This document shows, piece after piece, positions 25,304 through 35,025 of a DNA stretch of 64,000 nucleotides. Each line of letters begins with the position of its first letter. Positions within the stretch are counted from its first letter, which is position 1. The DNA comes from JBDKVA01 sp039679375 (GTDB lineage: Bacteria; Bacillota; Clostridia; Acetivibrionales; DTU013): positions 1 through 64,000 of the forward strand of contig JBDKVA010000065.1 in the NCBI GenBank assembly GCA_039679375.1, in the 5' to 3' direction. A model generated the notes under the pieces. The model was not told the DNA's origin. It saw only the letters and a program-made list of their open reading frames with translations, and ran no database searches. A program made the translations under genes and the position numbers.

Positions 25304-26785
25304 TTATTTATATGGGTTTTCATTTTTGTAAAGCATATCAGCCGGCTGATTAAATGCAATATCTTCAATGTCAAGCATTCTCATTGCAGAGAACAATATT
25401 TTCCCTACATGTGTGAATCCTACGCCCGCATGGTGTGGAAATCTGCCGGCAATAAGCACATACCTGTAGAAGCGAGCCATTTCCTCTATCGCAAAAACAC
25501 CAACACTGCCAAATGTACCTGGATTTATATCAATTACCTTTCCTTCCGCTATATAACTTTTTAGTCGGCCGCCAGCTGTGCCCTGGAGCCTGAAAAGCGT
25601 TATATCGCCGGGCTTTATTGTACCTTCAAGAGTTCCTCTTGTAATATCAGGAGCCTTTCCCGGTTCAAGCAGGCTGTGCATAATAAGCTGGTATTTCATC
25701 GAATAGCTCTTCATACACGCTTTAGGTGTATTTCCGCAATGAAAACCGATAAAAAGATCATCCTGCCTATAGCCACAAAACTTATCCCTGTTGTTTTTAA
25801 ACATATCCTCAGGAACATTGTTATTCATATCAAGAAGTGTAACAGGAATGCCTGTAGCGCATGTAAGCATATATTCGCTTAATGCACCATAGATATCAGT
25901 TTCACATGCGACCGGTATACCTCTGCCGGTGAGCCTTGAGTTTACATAACAAGGAACAAATCCGAATTGCGTCTGAAATGCAGGCCAGCATTTATTTGCA
26001 AATACAATATACTCAGATGCGCCAATATTATTTTCCATCAGATCAGTTAATGATATTTCGTATTGAGCAAGCTTTGGAAGGATCTCCGGGTAATTGTTCC
26101 CTTCTCCTAATTCATGTTCCATATTCTTTATAACTTCAGGAATACGAGAATCACCGGCATGCTTATTGAAAGACTCAAAAAGGTCGAGCTCCGAATTCTC
26201 CATTATTTCAACACCAAGGTCATATAATGGCTTTATAGGAGCATTGCAAGCCAGAAAATCCTGCGGCCTCGGCCCGAAGCTAATAATTTTGAGCCTTGAC
26301 AAGCCTAAAACAACTCTCGATATATTTATAAAGTCAGCTATCATTTCTGCTATTTCATCAGGTGTACCTACCGGATATTCCGGTATATAAGGGTTAAGAT
26401 TCCGCAGACCCAGGTTATAGGATGCATTGAGCATGCCGCAGTATGCGTCTCCTCTTTCATTTATCAGGCTATCCGTTTTTTCTTCTGATGCAGCTGCAAA
26501 CATTACGGTGCCTTTGAATTTTTGTGCTATAAGTGTCTCAGGGCCTTCAGGGCCAAAGTTTCCAAGGTAAACCACCAGAGAATTGATACCCGAATTTTTT
26601 AATTTCTCAAGTACCTTCATAACATCCTTTTCGTTTTCTACAGTAACCCCTATTTCTTGTATATCTATACCTTTGCGTTTACAAGCTTCTACCACCAATT
26701 TCCTTCTCTTTTCACCAAGACTTACAGGGAAACAATCCCTGCTAACAGATACTATTCCAATTTTTATCTCCGGAATGTTTTTCAT
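25304..26785 (-). CDS. L-fucose isomerase-like family protein
   Basis: The 493-residue cytosolic protein resembles the L-fucose/L-arabinose isomerase fold family. The N-terminal half has the alternating Rossmann-like pattern (IGIVSVSRD, LVVYLGNFGPEG). The C-terminal half has the substrate-domain elements GFHCGNTPKACM and RLQGTAGGRLKSYIAEGKV, and ends with GRFPHHAGVGFTHVGK, whose His residues fit metal/substrate ligands. The reaction is presumably aldose-ketose isomerisation with a divalent metal, but specificity is unknown. The ATG at 26785 has AAGGAGG upstream. It is the last gene of the large sugar operon. Confidence 0.75.
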   Translation of the reverse strand: MKNIPEIKIGIVSVSRDCFPVSLGEKRRKLVVEACKRKGIDIQEIGVTVENEKDVMKVLEKLKNSGINSLVVYLGNFGPEGPETLIAQKFKGTVMFAAASEEKTDSLINERGDAYCGMLNASYNLGLRNLNPYIPEYPVGTPDEIAEMIADFINISRVVLGLSRLKIISFGPRPQDFLACNAPIKPLYDLGVEIMENSELDLFESFNKHAGDSRIPEVIKNMEHELGEGNNYPEILPKLAQYEISLTDLMENNIGASEYIVFANKCWPAFQTQFGFVPCYVNSRLTGRGIPVACETDIYGALSEYMLTCATGIPVTLLDMNNNVPEDMFKNNRDKFCGYRQDDLFIGFHCGNTPKACMKSYSMKYQLIMHSLLEPGKAPDITRGTLEGTIKPGDITLFRLQGTAGGRLKSYIAEGKVIDINPGTFGSVGVFAIEEMARFYRYVLIAGRFPHHAGVGFTHVGKILFSAMRMLDIEDIAFNQPADMLYKNENPYK

Positions 26786-26847
26786 AGATACAGCCTCCTT
26801 CACTAATTTGACTGCAGCAGCGGAAATACACAGAAGCATCCCAATAC

Positions 26848-27999
26848 TTACTTACCCCAGGAAATCTCCTGGAATGTATTTGTCTGTGATGAGACCTTCG
26901 CCTTTATGCACATCAATACACTTAGCAAGCCTGCCTCAATCGGGGCAACTGATTGTTCCCTTCTCTGCAGAACTCTTATGAAATTTAATGCAAGCGCATC
27001 GTCACCGCCGCCATGTGACATTTTGGCAGAATCTATTTTATAGGTTTCTACCCTGGGTGTATTATGCATAAAGACTTTCAGTTCATCCTTATACCAGTCA
27101 AACTCCAGTGTGCCATTATAGCCAAATAGTCTTGCACCCCTTGAAGCCGCTTCTTTTCTGGCAAAGAAATTCTGAGAATATGAAACATGCATACCGGTTT
27201 CATATTTAATTAATGCACTGCCTGAGTCTTCATTCCCCGTATCTTTTGCAAAACAGCACATATCGCCGTTCGCATTGTCAAATTTGATATGTTTCATTGC
27301 AAAAGGTCCCTCCGGACAGGTTTCATTTTTATCACAGTCTTTGCAATAAAGCCCCTCCGGTTTATTACCTGCAAATATCTGTTTTGACTTCATTGCACAA
27401 ATTAATGCAGGATTCAGGTCAAGAAGGAAGTTTATATAATCAAAATCATGGGTAGCTTTTTGCAAGAATAGTCCGCCTGTTTCATTTTCATCTCTATACC
27501 AGTTATGGTAGTAGATGCCTCCATAAGGTACATTATTGACAGCCTGCACATGTTCTATCGTGCCAAGTTTGCCGGATAGTATGATTTCCTTCGCCAGCTT
27601 TGCTAAAGGTGTAACCCTTAGCGGAAATGATACGACAGCTTCCGCCTTTGATTTTTCAGAAATACTCTTAAGCAGCAGTAATTCCTCCATATTCGTTGCA
27701 ACAGGTTTTTCAAGGAACAGTGGTATGTTTCTGGCCAAAACCTTAATTGCCATTTTAGCATGCTGTGAACAGCGTGTACCTATCATTACACCGTCTAGCA
27801 TTTCTTTGTCCAGCATCGCATCAGCATCTTCATAAAAAGAAATATTTTCTGTCTTAATGCCATTCCTGTCAAGGTTCTGCTTTACCTTTGCAGTGTTCAA
27901 GTCAGTAATAGCAGCTATTTCAACCCCCATATCAAGCTTTAGCATAATGTCCGCCATACCGGAAATTCTTACGCCATATCCTATTATACCAATTTTCAT
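26848..27999 (-). CDS. Gfo/Idh/MocA family oxidoreductase
   Basis: The 383-residue NAD(P)-dependent oxidoreductase starts with the Rossmann motif MKIGIIGYGVRISGMADIM. The family lysine motif LFLEKPVATN appears near residue 95, and NNVPYGGIYYHNWYRDEN and THDFDYINFLL are part of the C-terminal sugar domain. A Cys-rich loop (CKDCDKNETCPEG, then CCFA) in the middle is unusual and could bind a metal. I prefer the ATG at 27999, with GGAG five bases ahead, over a GTG six bases earlier. It lies 62 bp upstream of the isomerase gene, so both are likely co-transcribed. Confidence 0.88.
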   Translation of the reverse strand: MKIGIIGYGVRISGMADIMLKLDMGVEIAAITDLNTAKVKQNLDRNGIKTENISFYEDADAMLDKEMLDGVMIGTRCSQHAKMAIKVLARNIPLFLEKPVATNMEELLLLKSISEKSKAEAVVSFPLRVTPLAKLAKEIILSGKLGTIEHVQAVNNVPYGGIYYHNWYRDENETGGLFLQKATHDFDYINFLLDLNPALICAMKSKQIFAGNKPEGLYCKDCDKNETCPEGPFAMKHIKFDNANGDMCCFAKDTGNEDSGSALIKYETGMHVSYSQNFFARKEAASRGARLFGYNGTLEFDWYKDELKVFMHNTPRVETYKIDSAKMSHGGGDDALALNFIRVLQRREQSVAPIEAGLLSVLMCIKAKVSSQTNTFQEISWGK

Positions 28000-28038
28000 A
28001 TACACTCCGCTCCTAACATAATAAAATTTAATTACTCT

Positions 28039-30084
28039 TTAACTGCAACTCTTAGTGTTCGACGGCCACATCAAAACCTTCAATTCCATATTTTTAATTC
28101 CGCTTTTCAGCGTAATCCACTCATCAGACGTATCTGCTTCAACAGATTCCGGGGCTCCTGTTACCCTGTTAAATTCAAGTATCCCTTTGCCTCCATAACC
28201 CGGTGCGTAGATAACAATTTCCTGAAGATCGTCTCCCGATGAATTTAAAAGCATGAGGCATTTTTGATCTTCCTTATGGAATGAGAAAACGGCCAAATAG
28301 GGGGCACCTCTGATAAATACGGGACAAGTGCCAATTTTCTGGCTTTTTAATATATCTTGTATAATCAGTTGCCGGAATGGATTGAGATGCGCATGAGGAA
28401 TCCCCTTAAACCTGCCATATGGCAGTATAAAGACTCTGCTCTGCCAGAGGGTCATTCCGGAACCGGTATTTTTACCATAAGGATCCTTCAGGTCACTGAT
28501 CGTAAAGGGTTGCCCAACGTATTCAATTTCAAGAAAATCTCCGGCAGATACCTGTGCCGACATCCTGGCTTCTTCAACACCCAGGCAGGTATACCCGCTG
28601 CATACCTGTTCATAAGCCTGATATCCGCTATCCTGAAGGTGCCAGCGGGCATTCCCGATTCCGGCAAGCCGTCCGTACCCCATATCAAAAAGGGTGTATG
28701 CGGCTTCCGCTTCCAGAAGAACAAAATTATCTGCAAATAGACGTTTTAGTTCGATCTCAGAGATATTGCGGAAAAATTGTCCTGAAACAGCTATAATACT
28801 GTGTTCAGGAATCTGATCCCCGCAGTAGACATTGGCAATTCCGAAACAGTTCAGCAGTTGGCACCAGAAGGTCTCTCGGGGATATAATTCTGTCATGCTC
28901 TTTCCCTCTTCGGTGTGAAGGGTGTATGAAGATTTTGAGCTAAACATTATCTTAACGCTTTGCTGTTGTTCCCGGCCTATTTCTAACTTTTTGACAGTAT
29001 CAATAAAATTCCTGTTATAAGCAAGTGAATCCTGATACCCCTCTGAAAGGAGAGCTCCATTACCCATCATGTCAAAAAGATTCATGGTAACTCCTTTAGC
29101 CTGCATGCACAGGGTACTTTCCACTTCGAACCGGGTAAAACAATTGGATTTTGAAAACCGTGTAAACTGGAAGTTTTCCAGTTCCGGGTATAGTTCTGTC
29201 CCCGAGGGTATTAATGCCTGAGTCATGAGAGAAGCAGAGGAGAAATTCCACAGGTAGTTTTGCGGGGTCACTTCAGCATATGCCGGAAGGTGTGGACGGT
29301 TGACCATGGGGACATTTTCAGAGGAAAGCCCTCCCAGTATGCCTTTCCAATCCCGGCCCTCCGAACAATGGGCAGAAGGGGAGGAACTCATAAGGCCTAC
29401 CCGGGTTTCAGGTGAAACCCTATGAACCGCCTGCCCGATAATGGACGCCAGTTCCGTCATCGTTTGCCGGGATATGTCGAGCCATATTTTTCGGTAGGGG
29501 TGAGGTTCACCCGGTGATAAAACCGCATCTATAAAATCCTTTCGTTCAAGATGCCTGTTTGCCATCCGTGAATATATTTCCATATGCCTGTCGCAAAAAC
29601 ACCCACCCCAATAAAGCGGCTCGTGATTGTGGAAGCGGAAATCATCCTCCACCCAGAGCATATGCGGCCGGATGGAAGCATATAATGCATATATTTCCCG
29701 CAAATACTCCCGCCATTTATCACAAAGAGGGCAAACTACAGCATTAGCCCGGTTTCCATATGGATCCGTCATCAGCATAAAGTTCTGCCCCTCTTTCAGT
29801 TTACGGCCACGGTCCGCATGCAGCAATGTAATCCAGGGGTTGATGGATGTGGTCACGCCGATGGTTTCAAGTTTTTCAGAAGCATGAGAAATCAGCTCCA
29901 CCCATGGCCTTGTTTCAGAAAGGGAGAGGTGTCCCTGGTTCAGTTCCTCACAATTGATAAAAAACATGACATCATTGATCCCGGCAGCAGTACAGAACCG
30001 CATTAGCCTGTCAATATTCTCCTTTTCATAGTGACCCGGCTGTAATGCAAACCGCAGGATATACTGAAATCTCTCCTGATCCAT
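28039..30084 (-). CDS. TIM-barrel glycosidase-like protein of unknown specificity
   Basis: The 681-residue protein lacks a signal peptide. The first 370 residues read like a glycoside hydrolase TIM barrel (RLMRFCTAAGINDVMFF at the first strand, MLWVEDDFRFHNH with an Asp/Glu pair after a strand near 145). A flavodoxin-like or beta-galactosidase-trimerisation-like part may follow, and the C-terminal 100 residues look like a beta domain (KCLMLLNSSGDDLQEIVIYAPG). This order is like GH42-type enzymes, but I cannot assign a family by eye. GGAG precedes the ATG at 30084. It is an intracellular enzyme of the sugar locus, between the oxidoreductase and an MFS gene. Confidence 0.65.
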   Translation of the reverse strand: MDQERFQYILRFALQPGHYEKENIDRLMRFCTAAGINDVMFFINCEELNQGHLSLSETRPWVELISHASEKLETIGVTTSINPWITLLHADRGRKLKEGQNFMLMTDPYGNRANAVVCPLCDKWREYLREIYALYASIRPHMLWVEDDFRFHNHEPLYWGGCFCDRHMEIYSRMANRHLERKDFIDAVLSPGEPHPYRKIWLDISRQTMTELASIIGQAVHRVSPETRVGLMSSSPSAHCSEGRDWKGILGGLSSENVPMVNRPHLPAYAEVTPQNYLWNFSSASLMTQALIPSGTELYPELENFQFTRFSKSNCFTRFEVESTLCMQAKGVTMNLFDMMGNGALLSEGYQDSLAYNRNFIDTVKKLEIGREQQQSVKIMFSSKSSYTLHTEEGKSMTELYPRETFWCQLLNCFGIANVYCGDQIPEHSIIAVSGQFFRNISEIELKRLFADNFVLLEAEAAYTLFDMGYGRLAGIGNARWHLQDSGYQAYEQVCSGYTCLGVEEARMSAQVSAGDFLEIEYVGQPFTISDLKDPYGKNTGSGMTLWQSRVFILPYGRFKGIPHAHLNPFRQLIIQDILKSQKIGTCPVFIRGAPYLAVFSFHKEDQKCLMLLNSSGDDLQEIVIYAPGYGGKGILEFNRVTGAPESVEADTSDEWITLKSGIKNMELKVLMWPSNTKSCS

Positions 30085-30142
30085 ATTAGTTCATCTCCAT
30101 ACATTTCCTAATATCGGGTTCAGATAAAATCCTTCTCTATTC

Positions 30143-31411
30143 TCAGGATACAAAATCTTTCTGTCTAAACTGGCAGAACCCTATAAAAAATAGGAATCCG
30201 CTTACAACCTGTATAACCGCAACGGAAATAAGTGATCGTACGACAATTCCAGAGTCAATGAATACTCCGATAACCATTGTGGATAATGCCGTTCCGCCCG
30301 TCATAAGAAGAAAACGTCCCCCGGTATAGATTCCCATAATCTCAAATGGAACAATCTTATACACTCCGGTAGGTACTCCCTGGTCTACAAATGTCTGTCC
30401 GAATAGCATAAGAAAATAAAAAGCTAAAAACATGGCCGGACTTTTGGCGAAAGGCATGCAAACAAGCCCTATGGCAGCAATTATGCTGCCTGACAAACAA
30501 ATTCTTCCTGTGCCCAGGCACTGAATCAGAAAGCCGAACAAAATATTCGAAAATACTGCTGCTATAGTACCCCAGAGCACCATGTATGTCGAGTAGACAG
30601 GCGGCAGATTCAGCTTCTTTGTACCGACAGCCATGGCAAAATATGATCCGCCCATGGCAATTCCTCTAAGTACATTTGGCAGGACAAATGCCCGAAACTC
30701 CCGCACCTTGAAAATACGGGGCAATGCGTTAAATGCAGAAATCCCGGAATCCGCTAATACGCGTGGATAAATCGCCAACATTTTAAATCTGAAGATTATA
30801 AATGCAGCTGCATTAAAAAGAAGGAATGAACATATAAACAGCAGAATAAAGCCACCGGGAAAGCCAAGTGCTTTCAGTATTGAACTGGCTGTAATACTAA
30901 AAAATACAGAAACCACATTGACAATTACTCCGTCGAGTGCCAAAAACCTACCACATATTTCCATGCGGATCAAGCGTGTAAAAATCTTATTCTCCAACAT
31001 ATTTTTCAAAGACAATGCCAGGTTTTGTAAGACTCCTGCAGCTATTAGAAGTGTCAGAAGGAAACGATTGTCTATTCCCGGTAGGAGAGTGCTGCCGATG
31101 AGCATTAATGGCGTTAATGCATAAAAGATGGCTGTAATCGCCAGTAAACGTACCCTGTTTACTACACGATCCGTAAATCCCATAAAAATCAGAATACCTG
31201 CAATAGATGCCACATTGCCTGTTGTTCCAAAAATGCCGATACCCGTTACACTGAGACCAACCTTTAGAAGATAAGATTGTATTATAGCATTGGATGCAAA
31301 AATCATTGCAGCTCCGGACAGCGCATCCCGGATTAACAAAAAAACCATATTCGCATATTCAGTCGGATCGGAGGATATTGTCCTCAAAATGTTTTTTCGC
31401 AGCATTCGCAT
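30143..31411 (-). CDS. Major facilitator superfamily transporter
   Basis: A 422-residue integral membrane protein with about twelve hydrophobic helices and an MFS-like GFTDRVVNRVRLLAIT loop between helices 2 and 3. It lies inside the sugar operon, so it may move a sugar or an acidic breakdown product. There is no close-family motif to say which. The start at 31411 has AGG nine bases upstream, and another ATG lies six bases later. It sits between two hydrolase-like genes, 58 bp ahead of the next gene. Confidence 0.82.
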   Translation of the reverse strand: MRMLRKNILRTISSDPTEYANMVFLLIRDALSGAAMIFASNAIIQSYLLKVGLSVTGIGIFGTTGNVASIAGILIFMGFTDRVVNRVRLLAITAIFYALTPLMLIGSTLLPGIDNRFLLTLLIAAGVLQNLALSLKNMLENKIFTRLIRMEICGRFLALDGVIVNVVSVFFSITASSILKALGFPGGFILLFICSFLLFNAAAFIIFRFKMLAIYPRVLADSGISAFNALPRIFKVREFRAFVLPNVLRGIAMGGSYFAMAVGTKKLNLPPVYSTYMVLWGTIAAVFSNILFGFLIQCLGTGRICLSGSIIAAIGLVCMPFAKSPAMFLAFYFLMLFGQTFVDQGVPTGVYKIVPFEIMGIYTGGRFLLMTGGTALSTMVIGVFIDSGIVVRSLISVAVIQVVSGFLFFIGFCQFRQKDFVS

Positions 31412-31574
31412 GCATTGGTACCTGCCTTCTCCTGCTTCCGTGGTATCAATATATTACCAGTATTGCTTTTGTATCAGTTCATGTACAGCTTTTCCCGCAC
31501 AGCCGGCTTTGCCGGGACTTCTGTAAAGGTACGGATATCCCCTTATCATTAAGCATATTTACATGGTACTGTTA

Positions 31575-32792
31575 TCAGCAACTTTTCAATTCTCGAATTG
31601 CGGTTATAACCGCCTCACGTGCCTGGGGTTTCTGATTGTCTATATAATCGGCCTCCCAGTATAAAATTTCCCGTGTACCAGCCTCGTGAGCGATTTGCAC
31701 ATCTCTGCGGAAGTCTTCAGGTGTGGTTGGCACCCATCCGTAAACAAGCAAAGGTGTCTTCCCCTCTGTTTCCTTCTTTATATAACTGCAGGCCAAAGAA
31801 GCGTTTCCTCCTGCAGTATAGTACCCTGCAGCAGTTATACCATCCATCAGGTTTTCCTCCGCCCACGTTTTAATATCACATAGGAGTCCGTTCAGTGCGC
31901 CGTCAACCCTGTTTCCCTTCATTCTTCTAACCCAGTCCGGAGTATCGTCTCTTATCATTTCGGGCAATACGCCCCGATATGACCATGGATGATCTACCAT
32001 AACAATCAAGGGCAATTTTTTAGGATGACTCTTTACCAGTGTGCTGGCATCCCTCATAAACCATGTAATAGGTTGAGCACGGCAGCGGATCCATCTTATA
32101 TCGTTGTTCGGTATACTGTGCGGGTCAATGCCATACTTATTTCTAAATGCTTCGATATTTGGCCTTTCATAGCCAAAATCAGCTACCCCGTCACCATCCG
32201 ATTGAGGATTATCCCGGATGTCACCTGTGCGTATCCAATCAAGAAACAATCCATCGATATCATATGCCAGCATTTCACGAATCAGTTCCAGCTTATATTC
32301 CCTCACCTCCTGGAACGCATAGCTCAGCTGGGAATGATAGCTGCTTCCGTCACGGCGCACCCAGCGATACTGCGGATGCTCCCTGGTAAATTTGGTGGTA
32401 AAGCCAAGTCCGTGGTCATCTTCGTTTATAGACATCCATGCATAGATTTCAAGCCCGAGTTCATGCCCGATATCAATTGCTAAACGGAGAGTGTCAAGAT
32501 TGGTATAGTCAAGCTGCATAAAGCGCTTCATGGTTGCCTCCGGAGGAAGGTCGATAAAGCCCGGCGAATACTGCCAGATCTCTTCATGATCATCGGCGCG
32601 GAATGGCTCGACCAGCTTGCTTGCATATACCGCCTTACCTGCATCAAAAACACGCCAGTAGATTCTGGATAAGCCGAATTCCTTGCAGCGTGTAAGCATT
32701 GTTCTGATTCCCGCCTCACCCCAGGCAGGTCCGTCTGTTTTCAGATACCAGTCGCTGTGGGTAAGCGGCGCGGAAAGAATCAGGTTGTTCAT
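31575..32792 (-). CDS. TIM-barrel glycosidase-like protein (GHL10-like)
   Basis: The 405-residue cytosolic protein has a TIM-barrel pattern akin to glycosidase-like families: WGEAGIRTMLTRCKEFGLSRIYWRVFD at the start, GLEIYAWMSINEDDHG, YDIDGLFLDWIRTGDIRDN with an acidic residue after the strand, and ILYWEADYIDNQ near the end. It probably hydrolyses or transforms the imported glycan; specificity is unknown. The second ATG (32792) is preferred because GGAGG is seven bases upstream, two bases after the upstream gene's stop; the first ATG (32798) directly abuts that site. Confidence 0.68.
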   Translation of the reverse strand: MNNLILSAPLTHSDWYLKTDGPAWGEAGIRTMLTRCKEFGLSRIYWRVFDAGKAVYASKLVEPFRADDHEEIWQYSPGFIDLPPEATMKRFMQLDYTNLDTLRLAIDIGHELGLEIYAWMSINEDDHGLGFTTKFTREHPQYRWVRRDGSSYHSQLSYAFQEVREYKLELIREMLAYDIDGLFLDWIRTGDIRDNPQSDGDGVADFGYERPNIEAFRNKYGIDPHSIPNNDIRWIRCRAQPITWFMRDASTLVKSHPKKLPLIVMVDHPWSYRGVLPEMIRDDTPDWVRRMKGNRVDGALNGLLCDIKTWAEENLMDGITAAGYYTAGGNASLACSYIKKETEGKTPLLVYGWVPTTPEDFRRDVQIAHEAGTREILYWEADYIDNQKPQAREAVITAIRELKSC

Positions 32793-32794
32793 AC

Positions 32795-34948
32795 TCATTC
32801 CTCCTTTATATGTGTTTGTATTATAAGCTCATCAAGTTTCTTTTTCAGATACCGGATGCCATATTCATTAAAAATCGCAATGGAAGCTGTATCAGAACGG
32901 TCCCTGGCAGCTCCCGCATAACATTTGCAAGCTTCAATCGCCAGAGTCAATGCACATTCCACATGTACCTGCGCTCCTGCCATATCTTCCATAGCCGCTG
33001 CCCTGCCGCCCTTGAATAATTCCTCGCACATCCTGAGATAACCTATTCCAAACGAAATCCGGTTAATCCAGTATTCAACAAACCAGCGACCTTTCTCCAT
33101 TACTTTCGGACACGCCCGTTTTGCCCAGTCCAACGCCCTTTCATAATCACGGCACACCTCATCCATCCCCCTGGAAGGCTCTGTTTTCGTCCAGTGACAG
33201 CTCACCATCTCCGGTACAGGAAATGCAAAACCCAATCCATCCCTTTCGAGGACCACCGTTGCATTTTCCAGCTCGCGGAACATACCGCGCAATTCATAAA
33301 CACAACCGTCGCCGCATAGTGCCGTTAGTATACGGGAATACGTATCAAAGCAGCGTTGGCTGTTGTTCCACATTGCATTTGCCAGATAGTTGGCACAAAT
33401 ATCATGATCGCTTGTCAGCCAGTACCTGCTCATAAAACCTTTCCACCCGGCCCTGCGTGCTGTCGCCAGCAGCTCTCCAAGGTTTTCGGCCGCAACCATC
33501 GGCAGGAAACCGATATTGTCATCATGCAGTGTATAGCACATGGTACAGGTTGTTCCGGATGGAATTTCATAAAGCACATTACGCCTTTTCAGCACCCGTG
33601 TCGGCGTGTAGTCAACAAAACATGTGATCTCGGCATCTTTAGGCAAAACCTTTGCAAGAATAGGGAACAGTTCTTCGGCAAGATACATGTACATGAGTTC
33701 GATATCCGGTTTACAGGTACGGTTCATGGCTTTCTTATCACAGAAGAACAGGTCATAGAAATACAAGGCTGCAATATCGCCTCTAACCTCTTTGACAGCC
33801 CTGTCGCCGCCTCCCGGATACTCCGAGCGCAGCGACGCTTTTTTCAAAGTTTCTTCATATGTTTGGATATGCCCGATATTATATTTTATATCCAGAGCAT
33901 TCCATGCCATTTCGGAGTATTCCACCCAATCCCGGAATTCCGGCATGACCGGCGCTATGATATCAATGTCAGGATAGTTCTCAATCATGGCCTTTATGGT
34001 GGCAAGCGCCATCTCATAAAGTGAATCGTCCTCCACACTGACATTCGGTCCGGGAACAACTGTTTCGGTATTCAGAAGCTTTACAAACACCGGCTCTTTG
34101 ATCACAGGGGCAAACTCCCTGACGTATTCCAGGGGCAGCGCACCCATTGCAACCTCCATACCGCGGGAATGTGCAAATGAGATGACTCCGGATATCAGCT
34201 TTTTCCCGGCAGAAAGCATCCCGGCACAATCCGCGTCGATTGGCAGGTCGCGGTTCCAAAATTCCCTGCGGTCATCAAACAGCTCACGGCCGATCATATC
34301 ATCAGTGATTGCGTAATGACAGTTAAAAAAAAGGCCGGTTGTTGAACGTTTGATGCCTTCCATTTCCATGTCCATGAGCGGAAACTCCGGATAGAATTGA
34401 ATATAGATTCTGTTGAAACGCAGCTTTGCAAGCTGGTTTAAAATATTCCCATAATCGTCAATACCCCAGCTTTCCGGTCCAAAGGCCAATCCGTGGGGAA
34501 ATGCCCAGGTACGTACTTTTTCCTGCGGCTCTTCGCATATGTCAATATCGGGCAGATAGAGTCCGCGTTTTTCCGGCAGAACATCCCCGTGAAGCAGAAA
34601 TTCCACCCCCCATTGTGCAGCCAATCCATACACAGCCCAAAGAGTTGCGGCCTGACTTCCGCCGGAGACCACCATGCTATTTCCTGAAACACGGCGGATC
34701 ATTACCGCCTGTTCCTCTGCAGATGCCCACTTATCCGGAATGCCTCCATCAGAAAAATACGGATTTTCTTTTGATGAACCTACAAAAAACAAAATTCCAG
34801 CCTGATCCTCCAAACACTCCGTCAGGCCGGCATCGATATCAAACAGCTTTTTAAGGTATCCACGCAGTTCTTCTGCAGCAAACCGTGTAAGACTATCAGT
34901 ATTTGATGCAATGATAATTGTCGCCTTTTTTGTTTGATTCTCACACAT
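32795..34948 (-). CDS. GH67/alpha-glucuronidase-like glycosidase
   Basis: The 717-residue protein begins with a domain like the N-terminal, non-catalytic domain of alpha-glucuronidases (ATIIIASNTDSLTRFAAEEL, then SGGSQAATLWAVYGLAAQWG, about 10-130). A TIM-barrel-like region follows from about 150 (LNQLAKLRFNRIYIQFYPEF), and then a long helical C-terminal part. There is no signal peptide, so it acts in the cytoplasm on imported oligosaccharides. The match to true GH67 catalytic residues was not established. The start at 34948 is a best guess: the ribosome binding site is weak (GGG 14 bases upstream). A TTG frame opening at 35029 would overlap the permease stop. Confidence 0.65.
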   Translation of the reverse strand: MCENQTKKATIIIASNTDSLTRFAAEELRGYLKKLFDIDAGLTECLEDQAGILFFVGSSKENPYFSDGGIPDKWASAEEQAVMIRRVSGNSMVVSGGSQAATLWAVYGLAAQWGVEFLLHGDVLPEKRGLYLPDIDICEEPQEKVRTWAFPHGLAFGPESWGIDDYGNILNQLAKLRFNRIYIQFYPEFPLMDMEMEGIKRSTTGLFFNCHYAITDDMIGRELFDDRREFWNRDLPIDADCAGMLSAGKKLISGVISFAHSRGMEVAMGALPLEYVREFAPVIKEPVFVKLLNTETVVPGPNVSVEDDSLYEMALATIKAMIENYPDIDIIAPVMPEFRDWVEYSEMAWNALDIKYNIGHIQTYEETLKKASLRSEYPGGGDRAVKEVRGDIAALYFYDLFFCDKKAMNRTCKPDIELMYMYLAEELFPILAKVLPKDAEITCFVDYTPTRVLKRRNVLYEIPSGTTCTMCYTLHDDNIGFLPMVAAENLGELLATARRAGWKGFMSRYWLTSDHDICANYLANAMWNNSQRCFDTYSRILTALCGDGCVYELRGMFRELENATVVLERDGLGFAFPVPEMVSCHWTKTEPSRGMDEVCRDYERALDWAKRACPKVMEKGRWFVEYWINRISFGIGYLRMCEELFKGGRAAAMEDMAGAQVHVECALTLAIEACKCYAGAARDRSDTASIAIFNEYGIRYLKKKLDELIIQTHIKEE

Positions 34949-35025
34949 ATGATTTAATTTCCCTTTCGCATTCCTTCCATCGTTTTTGCAGTACAAACCG
35001 TCATCGAATTTTTGTCTGGGCGCAC

